Positions 1 to 6,348 are shown, numbered from the stretch's first letter. The stretch is DNA of 7,495 bases from Elusimicrobia bacterium RBG_16_66_12 (GCA_001800005.1 MGUL01000135.1:22187-29681), one strand, 5' to 3'. Notes: a model not told the origin generated them from the letters alone. Numbers and translations: made by a program.

Positions 1-109
1 CCAACCTCGCTTGTTTGGCAAGTCTTTCGGCCAGAACGGCGGCCATCGGCGAACGACAAGTATTGCCCGTGCAGACGAACAATATTCGTTTGGGCCGAGT
101 CGGGTTCAT
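1..109 (-). CDS. Low-molecular-weight protein phosphatase, N-terminal part only
   Basis: Only the first 36 codons lie in the window; the gene continues past base 1. The fragment begins MNPTRPKRILFVCTGNTCRS. This shows the first beta strand followed by the complete C-x5-R phosphate-binding loop, with nucleophile Cys13 and Arg19, and the usual SPMA helix start. Family members remove phosphate from Tyr or Arg side chains through a cysteinyl-phosphate and are cytoplasmic. The fifth P-loop residue is Thr17. Classical tyrosine phosphatases of this family usually have Ile or Leu there, while Bacillus YwlE, a protein-arginine phosphatase, has Thr; arginine phosphatase activity is therefore an inference. 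The ATG overlaps the tsaC stop as ATGA, and an AGGGG sits ten bases upstream inside tsaC, so translation is probably coupled. The catalytic Asp near the C terminus cannot be seen. Family assignment is firm; substrate is not. Confidence 0.88.
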   Translation of the reverse strand, partial: MNPTRPKRILFVCTGNTCRSPMAAVLAERLAKQARL

Positions 110-720
110 GCCGTCATGGCCCCTTGGATCAGTTCGGCGGACACGATGCCCTGCCGTGTTATGCGTGGAGTGTCGCCCGTCGCATCCACGACGGTCTGCT
201 CGCCCGACGGGACCGTCCCGCCGTCCACGATGAGATCGATCTCGGCTCCCAGCGCGGCGGCGACCTCGGCCGCGTCCGTCAGGGCCGGCTGCCCCGACTT
301 ATTGGCGCTGGTGTACACCCACGGCACGCCCGAGGCGGCCAGCAGCGCGCGCGCGGCCGGGTGCGACGGTACGCGGATGGCGACGTTCGGATATTCCGGG
401 AAGGTCAGCAGGCGGCCCTGCGCGGTGGGTTTGAGCAGCAGCGCCACGGCGCCGGGCCAGAGGGCGGAGGCGAGAGCGTCGGCCAGCGGCGTCCACTCGA
501 CCCATTTCTTGGCCTCCTCCGCGGAAGCGACCATCACCGGCAGTGGCTTGAGGGCTGAGCGCTCCTTGACCTGGAGCAGTCGCCGCGTGGCGGCCTTGAT
601 CAGGCCCGTCGAGCCCAGCGCGTAGGAGGACTCGGTTGGGAAGGCGACGAGCCGGCAGCCCTTGGCGGCCGCGCCGGCCTTGGCGGCGTCGGCGTCGGAC
701 AGGCTCAGCATCTCAGGCAT
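106..720 (-). CDS. tsaC: L-threonylcarbamoyladenylate synthase (TsaC/YrdC family)
   Basis: The 204-residue protein makes threonylcarbamoyl-AMP from threonine, bicarbonate and ATP, the first step of the t6A37 modification of ANN-decoding tRNAs, in the cytoplasm. Family motifs appear in order: PTESSYALG (28-36), the KxR and KPLPVM segment (52-63), WPG (88-90), RVPSHP (116-121), TSANKSG (137-143), VDGG (165-168) and TVVD (176-179). The length fits the single-domain TsaC form; there is no C-terminal Sua5 domain. The usual PST(I/V)VD reads GEQTVVD, a mild variation. The start overlaps rsmI by eight bases. A GGAG lies seven bases before ATG, inside rsmI, which supports this start over Met4. The stop overlaps the phosphatase start by four bases. 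Position between rsmI and the phosphatase indicates a translation-linked operon. The YciO paralogue is the main alternative, but motif completeness favours TsaC. Confidence 0.92.
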   Translation of the reverse strand: MPEMLSLSDADAAKAGAAAKGCRLVAFPTESSYALGSTGLIKAATRRLLQVKERSALKPLPVMVASAEEAKKWVEWTPLADALASALWPGAVALLLKPTAQGRLLTFPEYPNVAIRVPSHPAARALLAASGVPWVYTSANKSGQPALTDAAEVAAALGAEIDLIVDGGTVPSGEQTVVDATGDTPRITRQGIVSAELIQGAMTA

Positions 721-1396
721 GGGAAGGCTCCGGTTCCGGATGGAAGAGGATGACGAACTCCCCCAGGATCTCGGCGCGCGCGGCGAAATCGGCTTTCACG
801 GCGGCGACGTTGCCGCGGACCCACTCCTCATGGATCTTGGACAGCTCGCGGGCGGCCACGCACTGCGCGGCAGGGCCCAGCGCGGCTTCGGCGTCGTTGA
901 GCAGTTCGAGGACGCGGAAGGGGGATTCGTAGACCACGATGGTGCGTCCAAGGGCCTCGGCTTCCTCGAGGGCGCGCCGCCGCTTGGACGCCGTGCGCGG
1001 AAGGAACCCCAGGAACACGAAGCTGTCGCCGGGCAGACCGGAGCCGGCCACGGCGCAGGCGACGGCCGACGGGCCGGGCAGGGTCGTCACCGGGAGGTTC
1101 TCGCGGCGGGCGGCGGCGACCGCGCGGCGGCCCGGGTCGGAGAGCCCGGGGCAGCCGCCGTCGGAGACCAGGCTGACGGGGTCACCGCGACGGACTCTCT
1201 CGAGTATTTTTTCGAGCGAGCGGGGGTCGTTCTCATCGTAACGTTCGAGAGGCGTTGAAAGGCCGAAATGAGACATCAACATACGTGTGTGTCTTGTGTC
1301 CTCGCAGAAGACCACGCTCGACTCCTTGAGCACGCGCAGCGCGCGGGCCGTCATGTCCTCGAGGTTGCCGAGCGGCGTGGGGACCACGAAGAGCAT
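713..1396 (-). CDS. rsmI: 16S rRNA (cytidine1402-2'-O)-methyltransferase RsmI, short form
   Basis: This cytoplasmic SAM-dependent enzyme 2'-O-methylates C1402 in the decoding centre of 16S rRNA. The 227-residue product has the tetrapyrrole-methylase fold: VVPTPLGNLEDMT at the N terminus, FCEDTRHTR (30-38), SDGGCPGLSDPG (78-89; usually SDAGxPGISDPG), LPGPSAV (106-112) and FLGFLPR (128-134), then the C-terminal half ending GEFVILF. Typical RsmI is about 280 residues; this one stops where the core ends and lacks the small C-terminal helical domain. No frameshift is visible, and the ORF ends naturally by overlapping tsaC by eight bases. The start is fixed because the first strand begins at residue 2, and because ATG shares one base with the HD-GYP stop (TGATG), implying re-initiation by the same ribosomes. 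Assignment is firm; whether the missing domain matters is unknown. Confidence 0.92.
   Translation of the reverse strand: MLFVVPTPLGNLEDMTARALRVLKESSVVFCEDTRHTRMLMSHFGLSTPLERYDENDPRSLEKILERVRRGDPVSLVSDGGCPGLSDPGRRAVAAARRENLPVTTLPGPSAVACAVAGSGLPGDSFVFLGFLPRTASKRRRALEEAEALGRTIVVYESPFRVLELLNDAEAALGPAAQCVAARELSKIHEEWVRGNVAAVKADFAARAEILGEFVILFHPEPEPSHA
728..731 (-). promoter_or_regulatory. Ribosome binding site of tsaC
   Basis: GGAG on the minus strand with seven bases to the tsaC ATG. It lies inside the 3' end of rsmI. The HEAT-repeat gene has the same GGAG-N7-ATG arrangement. This contrasts with the leaderless-looking starts elsewhere in the window. Confidence 0.6.
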
Positions 1397-2601
1397 CAGG
1401 ATTCCAGCCGCAGGAAGGTCTCGACGACCTTCGGGTCGAACTGGGCGCCGGCGCCCTTCTTGAGCTCGGCGACGGCGATCTCGCGGCTGAGGGCCTTGCG
1501 GTAGGGGCGGTCGGAGGTCATCGCGTCCCAGGCGTCGAGCACGGCGACGATGCGCGAGCCGAGGGGGATCGCCTCGCCTTTAAGACCCTCGGGGTAGCCG
1601 CGGCCGTCGAACCATTCCTGGTGGTAAAGGACCATTTGGGCCACCGGGCCCAAATACTTCACGGGCGAGAGAATCTGGTGGCCGATGACGGGATGGCGCT
1701 TCATCTCCTCGTACTCCTCCGGCGTGAGCTTGCCGGGCTTCAGGAGGATGGCCTCGTCGATGCCGATCTTGCCGATGTCGTGCAGGAGGGCCGCATACTC
1801 GATGTAGCGCACCATCTGCTCGGGCAGTCCCATCTCCATGGCCACGCGGCGCGCCTTCACGCGGGCGCGGTCGGAGTGCTCGTGGGTGTAGGCGTCCTTG
1901 GAGTCGACCGCGCGCGCCAGGGTCTGGACCATCTCCAGGTAGAAGGTCTGAAGGCTGTCGAAAAGTTCCATGTTGTGTATCATCACCGCGGCCTCGCCGG
2001 CGAGGATGCCGAGGAACTTGACGTTGTAGTCGCTGAAGGGCTCGGAGCCCTCCTGGGCGTGGAGGTTCAAGACGCCGATCGGCTTGCCCTTGACCAGCAG
2101 CGGGATGGAGACGAAGGGCTCGACGTCTCCGGCGGTGGAGGCCACGTAGCGCGGGTCGTCCTTCGGGTCCGCGATGAAAATAGGCTGTCCGGAGGCGAAG
2201 GCCTTGCCGGCCACGCCCTCGCCGGGTTTAAGGAAGAGCTGCTGGGTCCGGTGGGACAGCGGACTGCGGGCGGCCTCGATCTTGAGACAGCCCTCCTTCT
2301 CGTCCCACATCATCACCGAGCCGCGCTCGCAGTTCATCAGCCGGCAGGCGCAGTCGAGGACGGCCCGGCCGAAGTCCTCCCGGGAGACGGCGCCGGAGTG
2401 CGAGACGCCGTGTTCCTGCAGGGAGAGGAGCATGCTCAGCAGCTCGTCGAGCTTGCTCCAGCCTTCTGGCGCGGCCGGGGGGGCGCCCGCCTTCGGCGCG
2501 GACACCTCTAAGGAATAGAGGCGGCGCAGGACCAGGATCAGGGCGACCAGAAGGCCCAAACTCGAGGCCGTGAGGAACCATAAGATCACGGAGGCGGCCA
2601 T
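1396..2601 (-). CDS. Membrane-anchored GAF / HD-GYP domain protein (probable cyclic-di-GMP phosphodiesterase)
   Basis: The 401-residue protein has one N-terminal hydrophobic helix (about 4-27) followed by basic RR. A linker and a GAF sensor domain (about 70-210) come next, then a C-terminal HD-GYP domain (about 215-400). HD-GYP domains hydrolyse cyclic di-GMP at a metal centre. Visible elements are H242 in EHS, H274-D275 with K278 in HDIGK, H303-P304, H327-Q328-E329, the signature G335-Y336-P337 and D356. The usual HHExxDGxGYP reads HQEWFDGRGYP, so one metal-ligand His is Gln. Tyr238 stands where some trimetal enzymes have Glu. The domain should sit in the cytoplasm with the GAF controlling it, but the ligand is unknown. 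It starts 21 bases after the HEAT gene and overlaps rsmI by one base. A TAACCT hexamer six bases before ATG may give it a leaderless promoter. Domains are clear; activity is inferred. Confidence 0.9.
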   Translation of the reverse strand: MAASVILWFLTASSLGLLVALILVLRRLYSLEVSAPKAGAPPAAPEGWSKLDELLSMLLSLQEHGVSHSGAVSREDFGRAVLDCACRLMNCERGSVMMWDEKEGCLKIEAARSPLSHRTQQLFLKPGEGVAGKAFASGQPIFIADPKDDPRYVASTAGDVEPFVSIPLLVKGKPIGVLNLHAQEGSEPFSDYNVKFLGILAGEAAVMIHNMELFDSLQTFYLEMVQTLARAVDSKDAYTHEHSDRARVKARRVAMEMGLPEQMVRYIEYAALLHDIGKIGIDEAILLKPGKLTPEEYEEMKRHPVIGHQILSPVKYLGPVAQMVLYHQEWFDGRGYPEGLKGEAIPLGSRIVAVLDAWDAMTSDRPYRKALSREIAVAELKKGAGAQFDPKVVETFLRLES

Positions 2602-2607
2602 CGTCTT

Positions 2608-2613
2608 AGGTTA
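2608..2613 (-). promoter_or_regulatory. Candidate -10 element of the HD-GYP gene (leaderless start)
   Basis: On the minus strand TAACCT is followed by exactly six bases and then ATG, so transcription would start on the A of the start codon. It keeps the first T, second A and last T of the -10 consensus. No convincing -35 or Shine-Dalgarno sequence is seen. It lies in the 21-base gap after the HEAT gene and would drive HD-GYP, rsmI, tsaC and the phosphatase. It is weak alone; support comes from the same spacing at three other starts. Confidence 0.4.
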
Positions 2614-2622
2614 GCTTATTTT

Positions 2623-3630
2623 TCAGGGCTTTTTGGCGTCCTCGAGGAGGGTCTTGGTCTGCGCCTCGCCGAGCATGTCGAGGAGCTGGATTTTCGACGA
2701 GGCCCGCCACTGTTCATCCGAGGATTGCTTCGCGTAGCGCACGAGGAGGGGGACGACTTTCCGGCTGCGGGAGGCGAAGGCGGCGGCGGCCCAGAGCAGC
2801 CGGGTCGGGGTGTCGGCGGCCTTGTCGTGCTCCTCGACCAGGGTCTCGGCCTCGGCGTCGTCGGAGCTCACGCCCACCTTGAGCGCGAGTTGGTGGCGCA
2901 GCTCCTCGTCGACCTTGGGGTCGCGGATGAGGGCCATCATCGCGTCGCGCGTGGCGCGGGCGTCGGCCGGCTCGATGGAGGCTCGAGCCGCGGCGATGGC
3001 CTTGCGCTGGATTTTGGGGTCCTTGGACTCGGTCCATTTTCGCATCTCGGGCAGGGTTTGGCGCCAGAAGAACCGGCCGAGCAGGCGCGCGACCTCGGGG
3101 CTCTCGTCGGCTTTCTTGCCGATGAGGGGGAGGGCTTTCTCGCCCTCCCATTGGGCCAGCACGGACAGCGCCTCGTACTGCGCCCACCAGGCGTTGCGCT
3201 CGGTCAGGACGGCGGTGTCGTTGACGTGGGCGGCCGCGAAGCGGCGCTTGGCGATGTCCCGGACGAGGGGCAGGGCCTCTCGGGAGCGCAGACGGAAGGC
3301 GCCGTTGACGCCGAAGAGCTGGGCTTCCGGCTCAGGCTGCTTGAGGTAGCTGACGAAGAGCGGCTCGAGCTGGGGACTGCCGCGCGAGATGAGCGCCAGC
3401 GAGTCCATCACGGCCTGGCGCACGACGGCGTTCTGGTCGCGCGAGAAGAGGTCGAAGAGGGCGGCGACGTCCTGCCCCGAGGCGGGGGCGGTCTTGGCGA
3501 GAACCTCCAGGGCCTTGGTCTTCTCGGCGTCCTCGAGGGAGGACATGTAGCGCTCCTTGAGCATGGCCGCGGTCGGGCCGGCGGTCTGCGCGGAGGCGAA
3601 CGAGGCGATCAGGATGAGAGTGGTGATCAT
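2623..3630 (-). CDS. Exported HEAT-repeat protein of unknown function
   Basis: The 335-residue product begins MITTLILIASFASAQ, a short hydrophobic leader with a probable signal-peptidase site after ASA (14). The mature part should therefore be exported, although the leader lacks the usual N-terminal lysine or arginine. The rest is almost all helical, with HEAT-like units. One example is residues 54-83, where DVAALFDLF, then RDQNAVVRQAVMDSLALI, fits the two-helix pattern; others lie near 86-120, 190-225 and 265-320. Such solenoids usually bind protein partners; no catalytic motif is seen. The reading frame stays open upstream to 3777, but that stretch overlaps the ATPase gene. The ATG at 3630 is preceded by GGAG at seven bases and gives the signal peptide, so I chose it. 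It sits 13 bases after the ATPase gene and 21 before HD-GYP. Function cannot be named. Confidence 0.8.
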   Translation of the reverse strand: MITTLILIASFASAQTAGPTAAMLKERYMSSLEDAEKTKALEVLAKTAPASGQDVAALFDLFSRDQNAVVRQAVMDSLALISRGSPQLEPLFVSYLKQPEPEAQLFGVNGAFRLRSREALPLVRDIAKRRFAAAHVNDTAVLTERNAWWAQYEALSVLAQWEGEKALPLIGKKADESPEVARLLGRFFWRQTLPEMRKWTESKDPKIQRKAIAAARASIEPADARATRDAMMALIRDPKVDEELRHQLALKVGVSSDDAEAETLVEEHDKAADTPTRLLWAAAAFASRSRKVVPLLVRYAKQSSDEQWRASSKIQLLDMLGEAQTKTLLEDAKKP

Positions 3631-3637
3631 GATGTTT

Positions 3638-3641
3638 CTCC
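3638..3641 (-). promoter_or_regulatory. Ribosome binding site that fixes the HEAT gene start
   Basis: GGAG on the minus strand lies seven bases before the ATG at 3630, between the ATPase stop and the start. It supports this start over the longer upstream frame that would overlap the ATPase gene. Confidence 0.6.
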
Positions 3642-3642
3642 G

Positions 3643-3648
3643 ATTATA
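3643..3648 (-). promoter_or_regulatory. Possible -10 element before the HEAT gene
   Basis: A perfect TATAAT on the minus strand spans the last codon and stop of the ATPase gene. No recognisable -35 is found at 16-18 bases. Transcription from it would start about six bases before the ATG and would leave out the GGAG ribosome site. It may be chance, because the hexamer is partly dictated by the Leu and stop codons. Confidence 0.25.
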
Positions 3649-4801
3649 AGCCGAGTTCGGCCAACCCTTGCTGCCAGGGCAGGCAGGATACGCCATCGAT
3701 TTTCTTGGGCGTCGGGTCGAGCGACAAACAGAAAGCCTCGGAGTTGGGAATATCCGGAGCCAAGCGTCTGAGCGCACGCACCTCTTCGGGGACGACGCGT
3801 TCGGTCGATTTGATCTCGACCAAGGCCCGGGGGCGTCCGGGGCGTTCCACGATCAAGTCGATCTCGAGCCCGTCCTTGGTGCGCAAATACGACAAACGGT
3901 AGTCCTTCTTCCCGTAGGATTGCAGCCGATGGATCTCACTGATCAGGAAATGCTCGAAGGCCACGCCGAAATCGTAGGTTCGAGGAGAAAGGCCGACGTT
4001 CAGAGTGTGGGAAAGCGCCCGCTGGATCCCGGTATCGAAGAAATAGAATTTAGGATTGCCCCGCTGCCGTTTGCGGACCGATTCATGGAAGGGTTCGAGC
4101 AGAAAGCCGACCAAGGTGTCTTCGAGGATCTGAAAATAGGATTGCACGGTGGGCACCGTGATCCCTGCTTCTCTGGCGATCTTGGAAAAATTCACGATCT
4201 GGCCGCTCATCTGGGCCGCCGTGAAGATGAAGCGACGGAACGGCTCCAATTTCCGGACGACTTGTTCGTGCGCGATCTCTTCTTGCAGATAGACGTGAGC
4301 GTAACTGCGCAAAAAATCACGCTTGTCCTCATCGCTCTTCAGCGAAAACAGCCGCGGCAGCGTTCCCCAACGCAAGGCCTGTTCAAGCGAGAACGTCTCT
4401 CCGATCTCGCGTGCGGTCAGGGGGAAAAGATGATGGACGAAAGCCCTTCCCGCCAGGAGATTGGCGCTTCCATGTCTGAGTTTCCGGGCGCTGGAGCCCG
4501 TCAAGGCGAATCGCAAGCCCCGAGATTCGATCTGCTGATGCACGATATCCAAAAGGGAAGGGATCTTTTGGATCTCGTCGATCACGACCCAGGGGGCTTT
4601 GGGCGGCAAAGCGTTCAGCCGCTCCAGCAGCGCCTGAGGGCGAAGGCTGAGGTCTTGGAACGTTTCGGGATCGAGCAAATCAACATATAAGACCTCGGGC
4701 GAGCGGAAGCGCTCTTTGAGGAGGTGGGTCTTTCCAGACCCGCGGGGGCCGAAGAGGAAGAAACTGGAGTTGGCGGGCAGGCGAATCTGTCTGTTAAACA
4801 T
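3644..4801 (-). CDS. AAA-family ATPase with C-terminal DUF4143 nuclease-like domain
   Basis: The 385-residue protein belongs to the widespread family of single AAA ATPases fused to DUF4143. Walker A is GPRGSGKT (18-25), Walker B is VVIDEIQK with D75-E76, and a sensor-like TGSSARK follows at 101-107. A winged-helix-like segment lies around 198-230. The C-terminal region has a restriction-endonuclease-like pattern: E283 in FEHFL, D315 in LEIDLIV, and E329-x-K331 in VEIKS. The cellular role of this family is not established; such genes are patchily distributed and often seen as transferred cargo. GC is visibly lower than in the neighbours (48-63 % in sampled lines against about 73 % in nagZ), suggesting recent acquisition between nagZ and the HEAT gene. 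Gaps are 22 and 13 bases. No ribosome site is seen before ATG. The gene looks intact. Confidence 0.9.
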   Translation of the reverse strand: MFNRQIRLPANSSFFLFGPRGSGKTHLLKERFRSPEVLYVDLLDPETFQDLSLRPQALLERLNALPPKAPWVVIDEIQKIPSLLDIVHQQIESRGLRFALTGSSARKLRHGSANLLAGRAFVHHLFPLTAREIGETFSLEQALRWGTLPRLFSLKSDEDKRDFLRSYAHVYLQEEIAHEQVVRKLEPFRRFIFTAAQMSGQIVNFSKIAREAGITVPTVQSYFQILEDTLVGFLLEPFHESVRKRQRGNPKFYFFDTGIQRALSHTLNVGLSPRTYDFGVAFEHFLISEIHRLQSYGKKDYRLSYLRTKDGLEIDLIVERPGRPRALVEIKSTERVVPEEVRALRRLAPDIPNSEAFCLSLDPTPKKIDGVSCLPWQQGLAELGL

Positions 4802-4822
4802 ACTTTAAATACGGCAGACTAA

Positions 4823-4852
4823 TTTATACCACATTTCGAACAGCGCGGCGAA
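4823..4852 (-). promoter_or_regulatory. Candidate extended -10 promoter of the AAA ATPase gene
   Basis: On the minus strand an extended -10, TGGTATAAA (4831-4823), overlaps the nagZ stop codon. Eighteen bases upstream is TTCGCC (4852-4847), which matches three of six -35 positions. The predicted RNA would carry a leader of roughly 15 bases, unlike the leaderless-looking neighbours. The gene could instead be read from the nagZ promoter. Confidence 0.3.
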
Positions 4853-6299
4853 GGCAGGCTTCGAGTTGGACGAGGCGGTAGCCGCGCGCGTCGACGACGG
4901 TCATGTCTTTCGGGCAGAGGTCCAAGTCCGAGGACGAGCGGATCAGGACCGTCGCCGTGCGGGCCGCCGCCTTCTTGGACAGGAGCTTCAAGACAGCGGC
5001 CTGTCCCGGGAAGCGGCGGGCTTCGAAGCACAGACACACTATATTCTTTGTCGAGCCGACGGTCTGAGCGAGCCGGCCCAGATCCGTGGTCTCGATCGGG
5101 GTCCGTGCCACCGTGCAGCCCTTCGCCAGCCGCTTGACCAGCTCTTCGGGAGCGTCCGGTCCTCCCTCGAACGTGAATCGTTCCTTCACCTGGCGGAAGT
5201 CGGGCACGAGCACGAGCGTCCCATCCCGCTGGATCGGCAGTCTGGTCTTGCCTTGGCGCACGACGCTGACGGCTTTCTCGGCGATGGTGCGCGCGAGCTT
5301 ATGGCCGTTCGTGAGGTCGGGCTTCTTATCGGCCTTGCGTCGAGGCAGGAGGTCTGAGATGCGGGCGCTCGCCTCTTGTACGGAGGACTGGTCGACGAAT
5401 CCAGCACCCGCCGATTCGCGCAGGAGATCGACGGCGTCCCTCATGCCCTGGAGGTCGTGGGCGATCATCAGCACGTCGTGGCCGGCCTCCAGGCACATCA
5501 TCGTGGCTTGTGCGACGGGCCAGCGCTTGGTGATGGCACCCATGCAGAGGTCGTCGCTGACGACCAACCCTCCATACCCCAGTTCTTGGCGCAGCACGTC
5601 GTGCACGATCTTGCGCGAGAATGTGGCCAGGACCTTGTCGAAGGCGGGGAACCGGACGTGGGATGTCATGACGGCATCGATGCCCGCGCGCACGGCGGCT
5701 CGGAAGGGAGCCAGGTGCGTGCGCGAGAAGGCGGCCCGGGCCATCTTGATGGTCGGCAGGTCCACGTGGGCGTCCACCGTGGCCGCGCCCTTGCCGGGGA
5801 AGTGCTTGGCGCAGGCCGAGACCCCATGGTCCTGGAGGCCGCGGGTGAACGCGGCTCCGAGGCGTCCGGCCAGCCCCGGGTCCGATCCGAAGGAGCGGAT
5901 GCCGATGCCGGGATTGTAGACTTCCGTTGAAACGTCCAGAACGGGTGCTAGGTTCATGCGGATGCCCAGCGGCGCCAGCTCGCGGGCCATCTGCCGGCCG
6001 ACGGCGTAGGCCAGCTTCGGGTCCTTCGCCTTGCCCAGGGCGGCGTTGCCCGGGAAGGCGGTGATGCCGCTCTTGAAGCGCAGGACCCAGCCGCCTTCGT
6101 GGTCGACCGCGACGAGCAGTGGCCGGCCCAGCCTCTGCTCGAGCTCGTCGATGAAGGCCTTGGTCTGCGCCGGGGTGTCGATGTTGCGCGCCAGCAGCAG
6201 CACGCCGGTGGCGCCCGAGGACTTGAACAGGGACACGGCCTCCCGGGTGGGGCGCAGGCCGTAGACGCCGAACATGAACAGGCGGCCGGGGTCGGTCAC
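4824..6299 (-). CDS. nagZ: Beta-N-acetylhexosaminidase, glycoside hydrolase family 3 (NagZ type)
   Basis: The 491-residue enzyme should cut N-acetylglucosamine from peptidoglycan-derived muropeptides during cell-wall recycling. No signal peptide is present, so a cytoplasmic site is likely. The N-terminal family 3 barrel (about 1-315) shows VDHEGG (65-70), NLAPVLDV (116-123), KHFPGKG (165-171), the NagZ-specific catalytic dyad D176-A-H178, and the nucleophile D249 in VVSDDL. A second domain (about 330-491) resembles the family 3 C-terminal domain, as in longer Bacillus-type NagZ proteins. The position usually Arg in EGGRV is Trp71, an unusual change near the active site. The start is GTG at 6299: an in-frame TAG lies just upstream, and alignment with the usual N terminus needs residues before Met9. 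It is transcribed away from the plus-strand cyclic-nucleotide-fold gene across 49 bases and has no clear ribosome site. Family is firm; exact substrate is inferred. Confidence 0.9.
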   Translation of the reverse strand: MTDPGRLFMFGVYGLRPTREAVSLFKSSGATGVLLLARNIDTPAQTKAFIDELEQRLGRPLLVAVDHEGGWVLRFKSGITAFPGNAALGKAKDPKLAYAVGRQMARELAPLGIRMNLAPVLDVSTEVYNPGIGIRSFGSDPGLAGRLGAAFTRGLQDHGVSACAKHFPGKGAATVDAHVDLPTIKMARAAFSRTHLAPFRAAVRAGIDAVMTSHVRFPAFDKVLATFSRKIVHDVLRQELGYGGLVVSDDLCMGAITKRWPVAQATMMCLEAGHDVLMIAHDLQGMRDAVDLLRESAGAGFVDQSSVQEASARISDLLPRRKADKKPDLTNGHKLARTIAEKAVSVVRQGKTRLPIQRDGTLVLVPDFRQVKERFTFEGGPDAPEELVKRLAKGCTVARTPIETTDLGRLAQTVGSTKNIVCLCFEARRFPGQAAVLKLLSKKAAARTATVLIRSSSDLDLCPKDMTVVDARGYRLVQLEACLRRAVRNVV

Positions 6300-6305
6300 C
6301 TGTCG

Positions 6306-6314
6306 AGTCTAACA
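6306..6314 (-). promoter_or_regulatory. Candidate extended -10 of nagZ (leaderless start)
   Basis: The minus strand reads TGT-TAGACT, then exactly six bases, then the GTG start. It keeps the extended TGn and the T, A and final T of the -10. Transcription would begin on the G of the start codon. It mirrors the promoter of the divergent gene. Confidence 0.45.
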
Positions 6315-6337
6315 AAACGGTGCGGCTCGCGTTTGTT
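6311..6337. repeat. Inverted repeat in the divergent promoter region
   Basis: AACAAAACG (6311-6319) faces CGTTTGTT (6330-6337) across ten bases; the arms are reverse complements except for one extra base. Each arm abuts one of the two outward -10 hexamers. It could be an operator, or simply two copies of the same promoter element facing opposite ways. Confidence 0.55.
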
Positions 6338-6342
6338 ATGAT
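6334..6342 (+). promoter_or_regulatory. Candidate extended -10 of the first cyclic-nucleotide-fold gene (leaderless start)
   Basis: TGT-TATGAT is followed by exactly six bases and ATG. The hexamer matches five of six consensus positions and has the extended TGn. Transcription would begin at the A of ATG. No Shine-Dalgarno sequence is present, and no -35 is recognisable. Confidence 0.5.
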
Positions 6343-6348
6343 GGCGAC

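Noticed and set aside
11..625. Plus-strand open frame of 204 codons opposite tsaC
   Set aside because: The minus strand has all TsaC motifs; the plus-strand frame is Ser/Ala/Arg-rich with no family resemblance.
1621..2511. Plus-strand open frame of 296 codons opposite the HD-GYP gene
   Set aside because: The minus strand encodes clear GAF and HD-GYP motifs; the plus-strand product has no family features.
2725..3771. Long plus-strand open frame of 348 codons opposite the HEAT gene
   Set aside because: It is glycine-, valine- and glutamate-rich low-complexity translation typical of the antisense of a GC-rich gene, and no motif is recognisable.
3631..3777. Extension of the HEAT protein by 49 residues upstream of Met50
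   Set aside because: The extension overlaps the ATPase C terminus, is basic and not helical-repeat-like, and would bury the signal peptide; GGAG supports the start at 3630.
3668..4690. Plus-strand open frame of 340 codons opposite the ATPase gene
   Set aside because: It is a shadow of a gene with intact Walker A and B motifs, with no start context and no recognisable domain.
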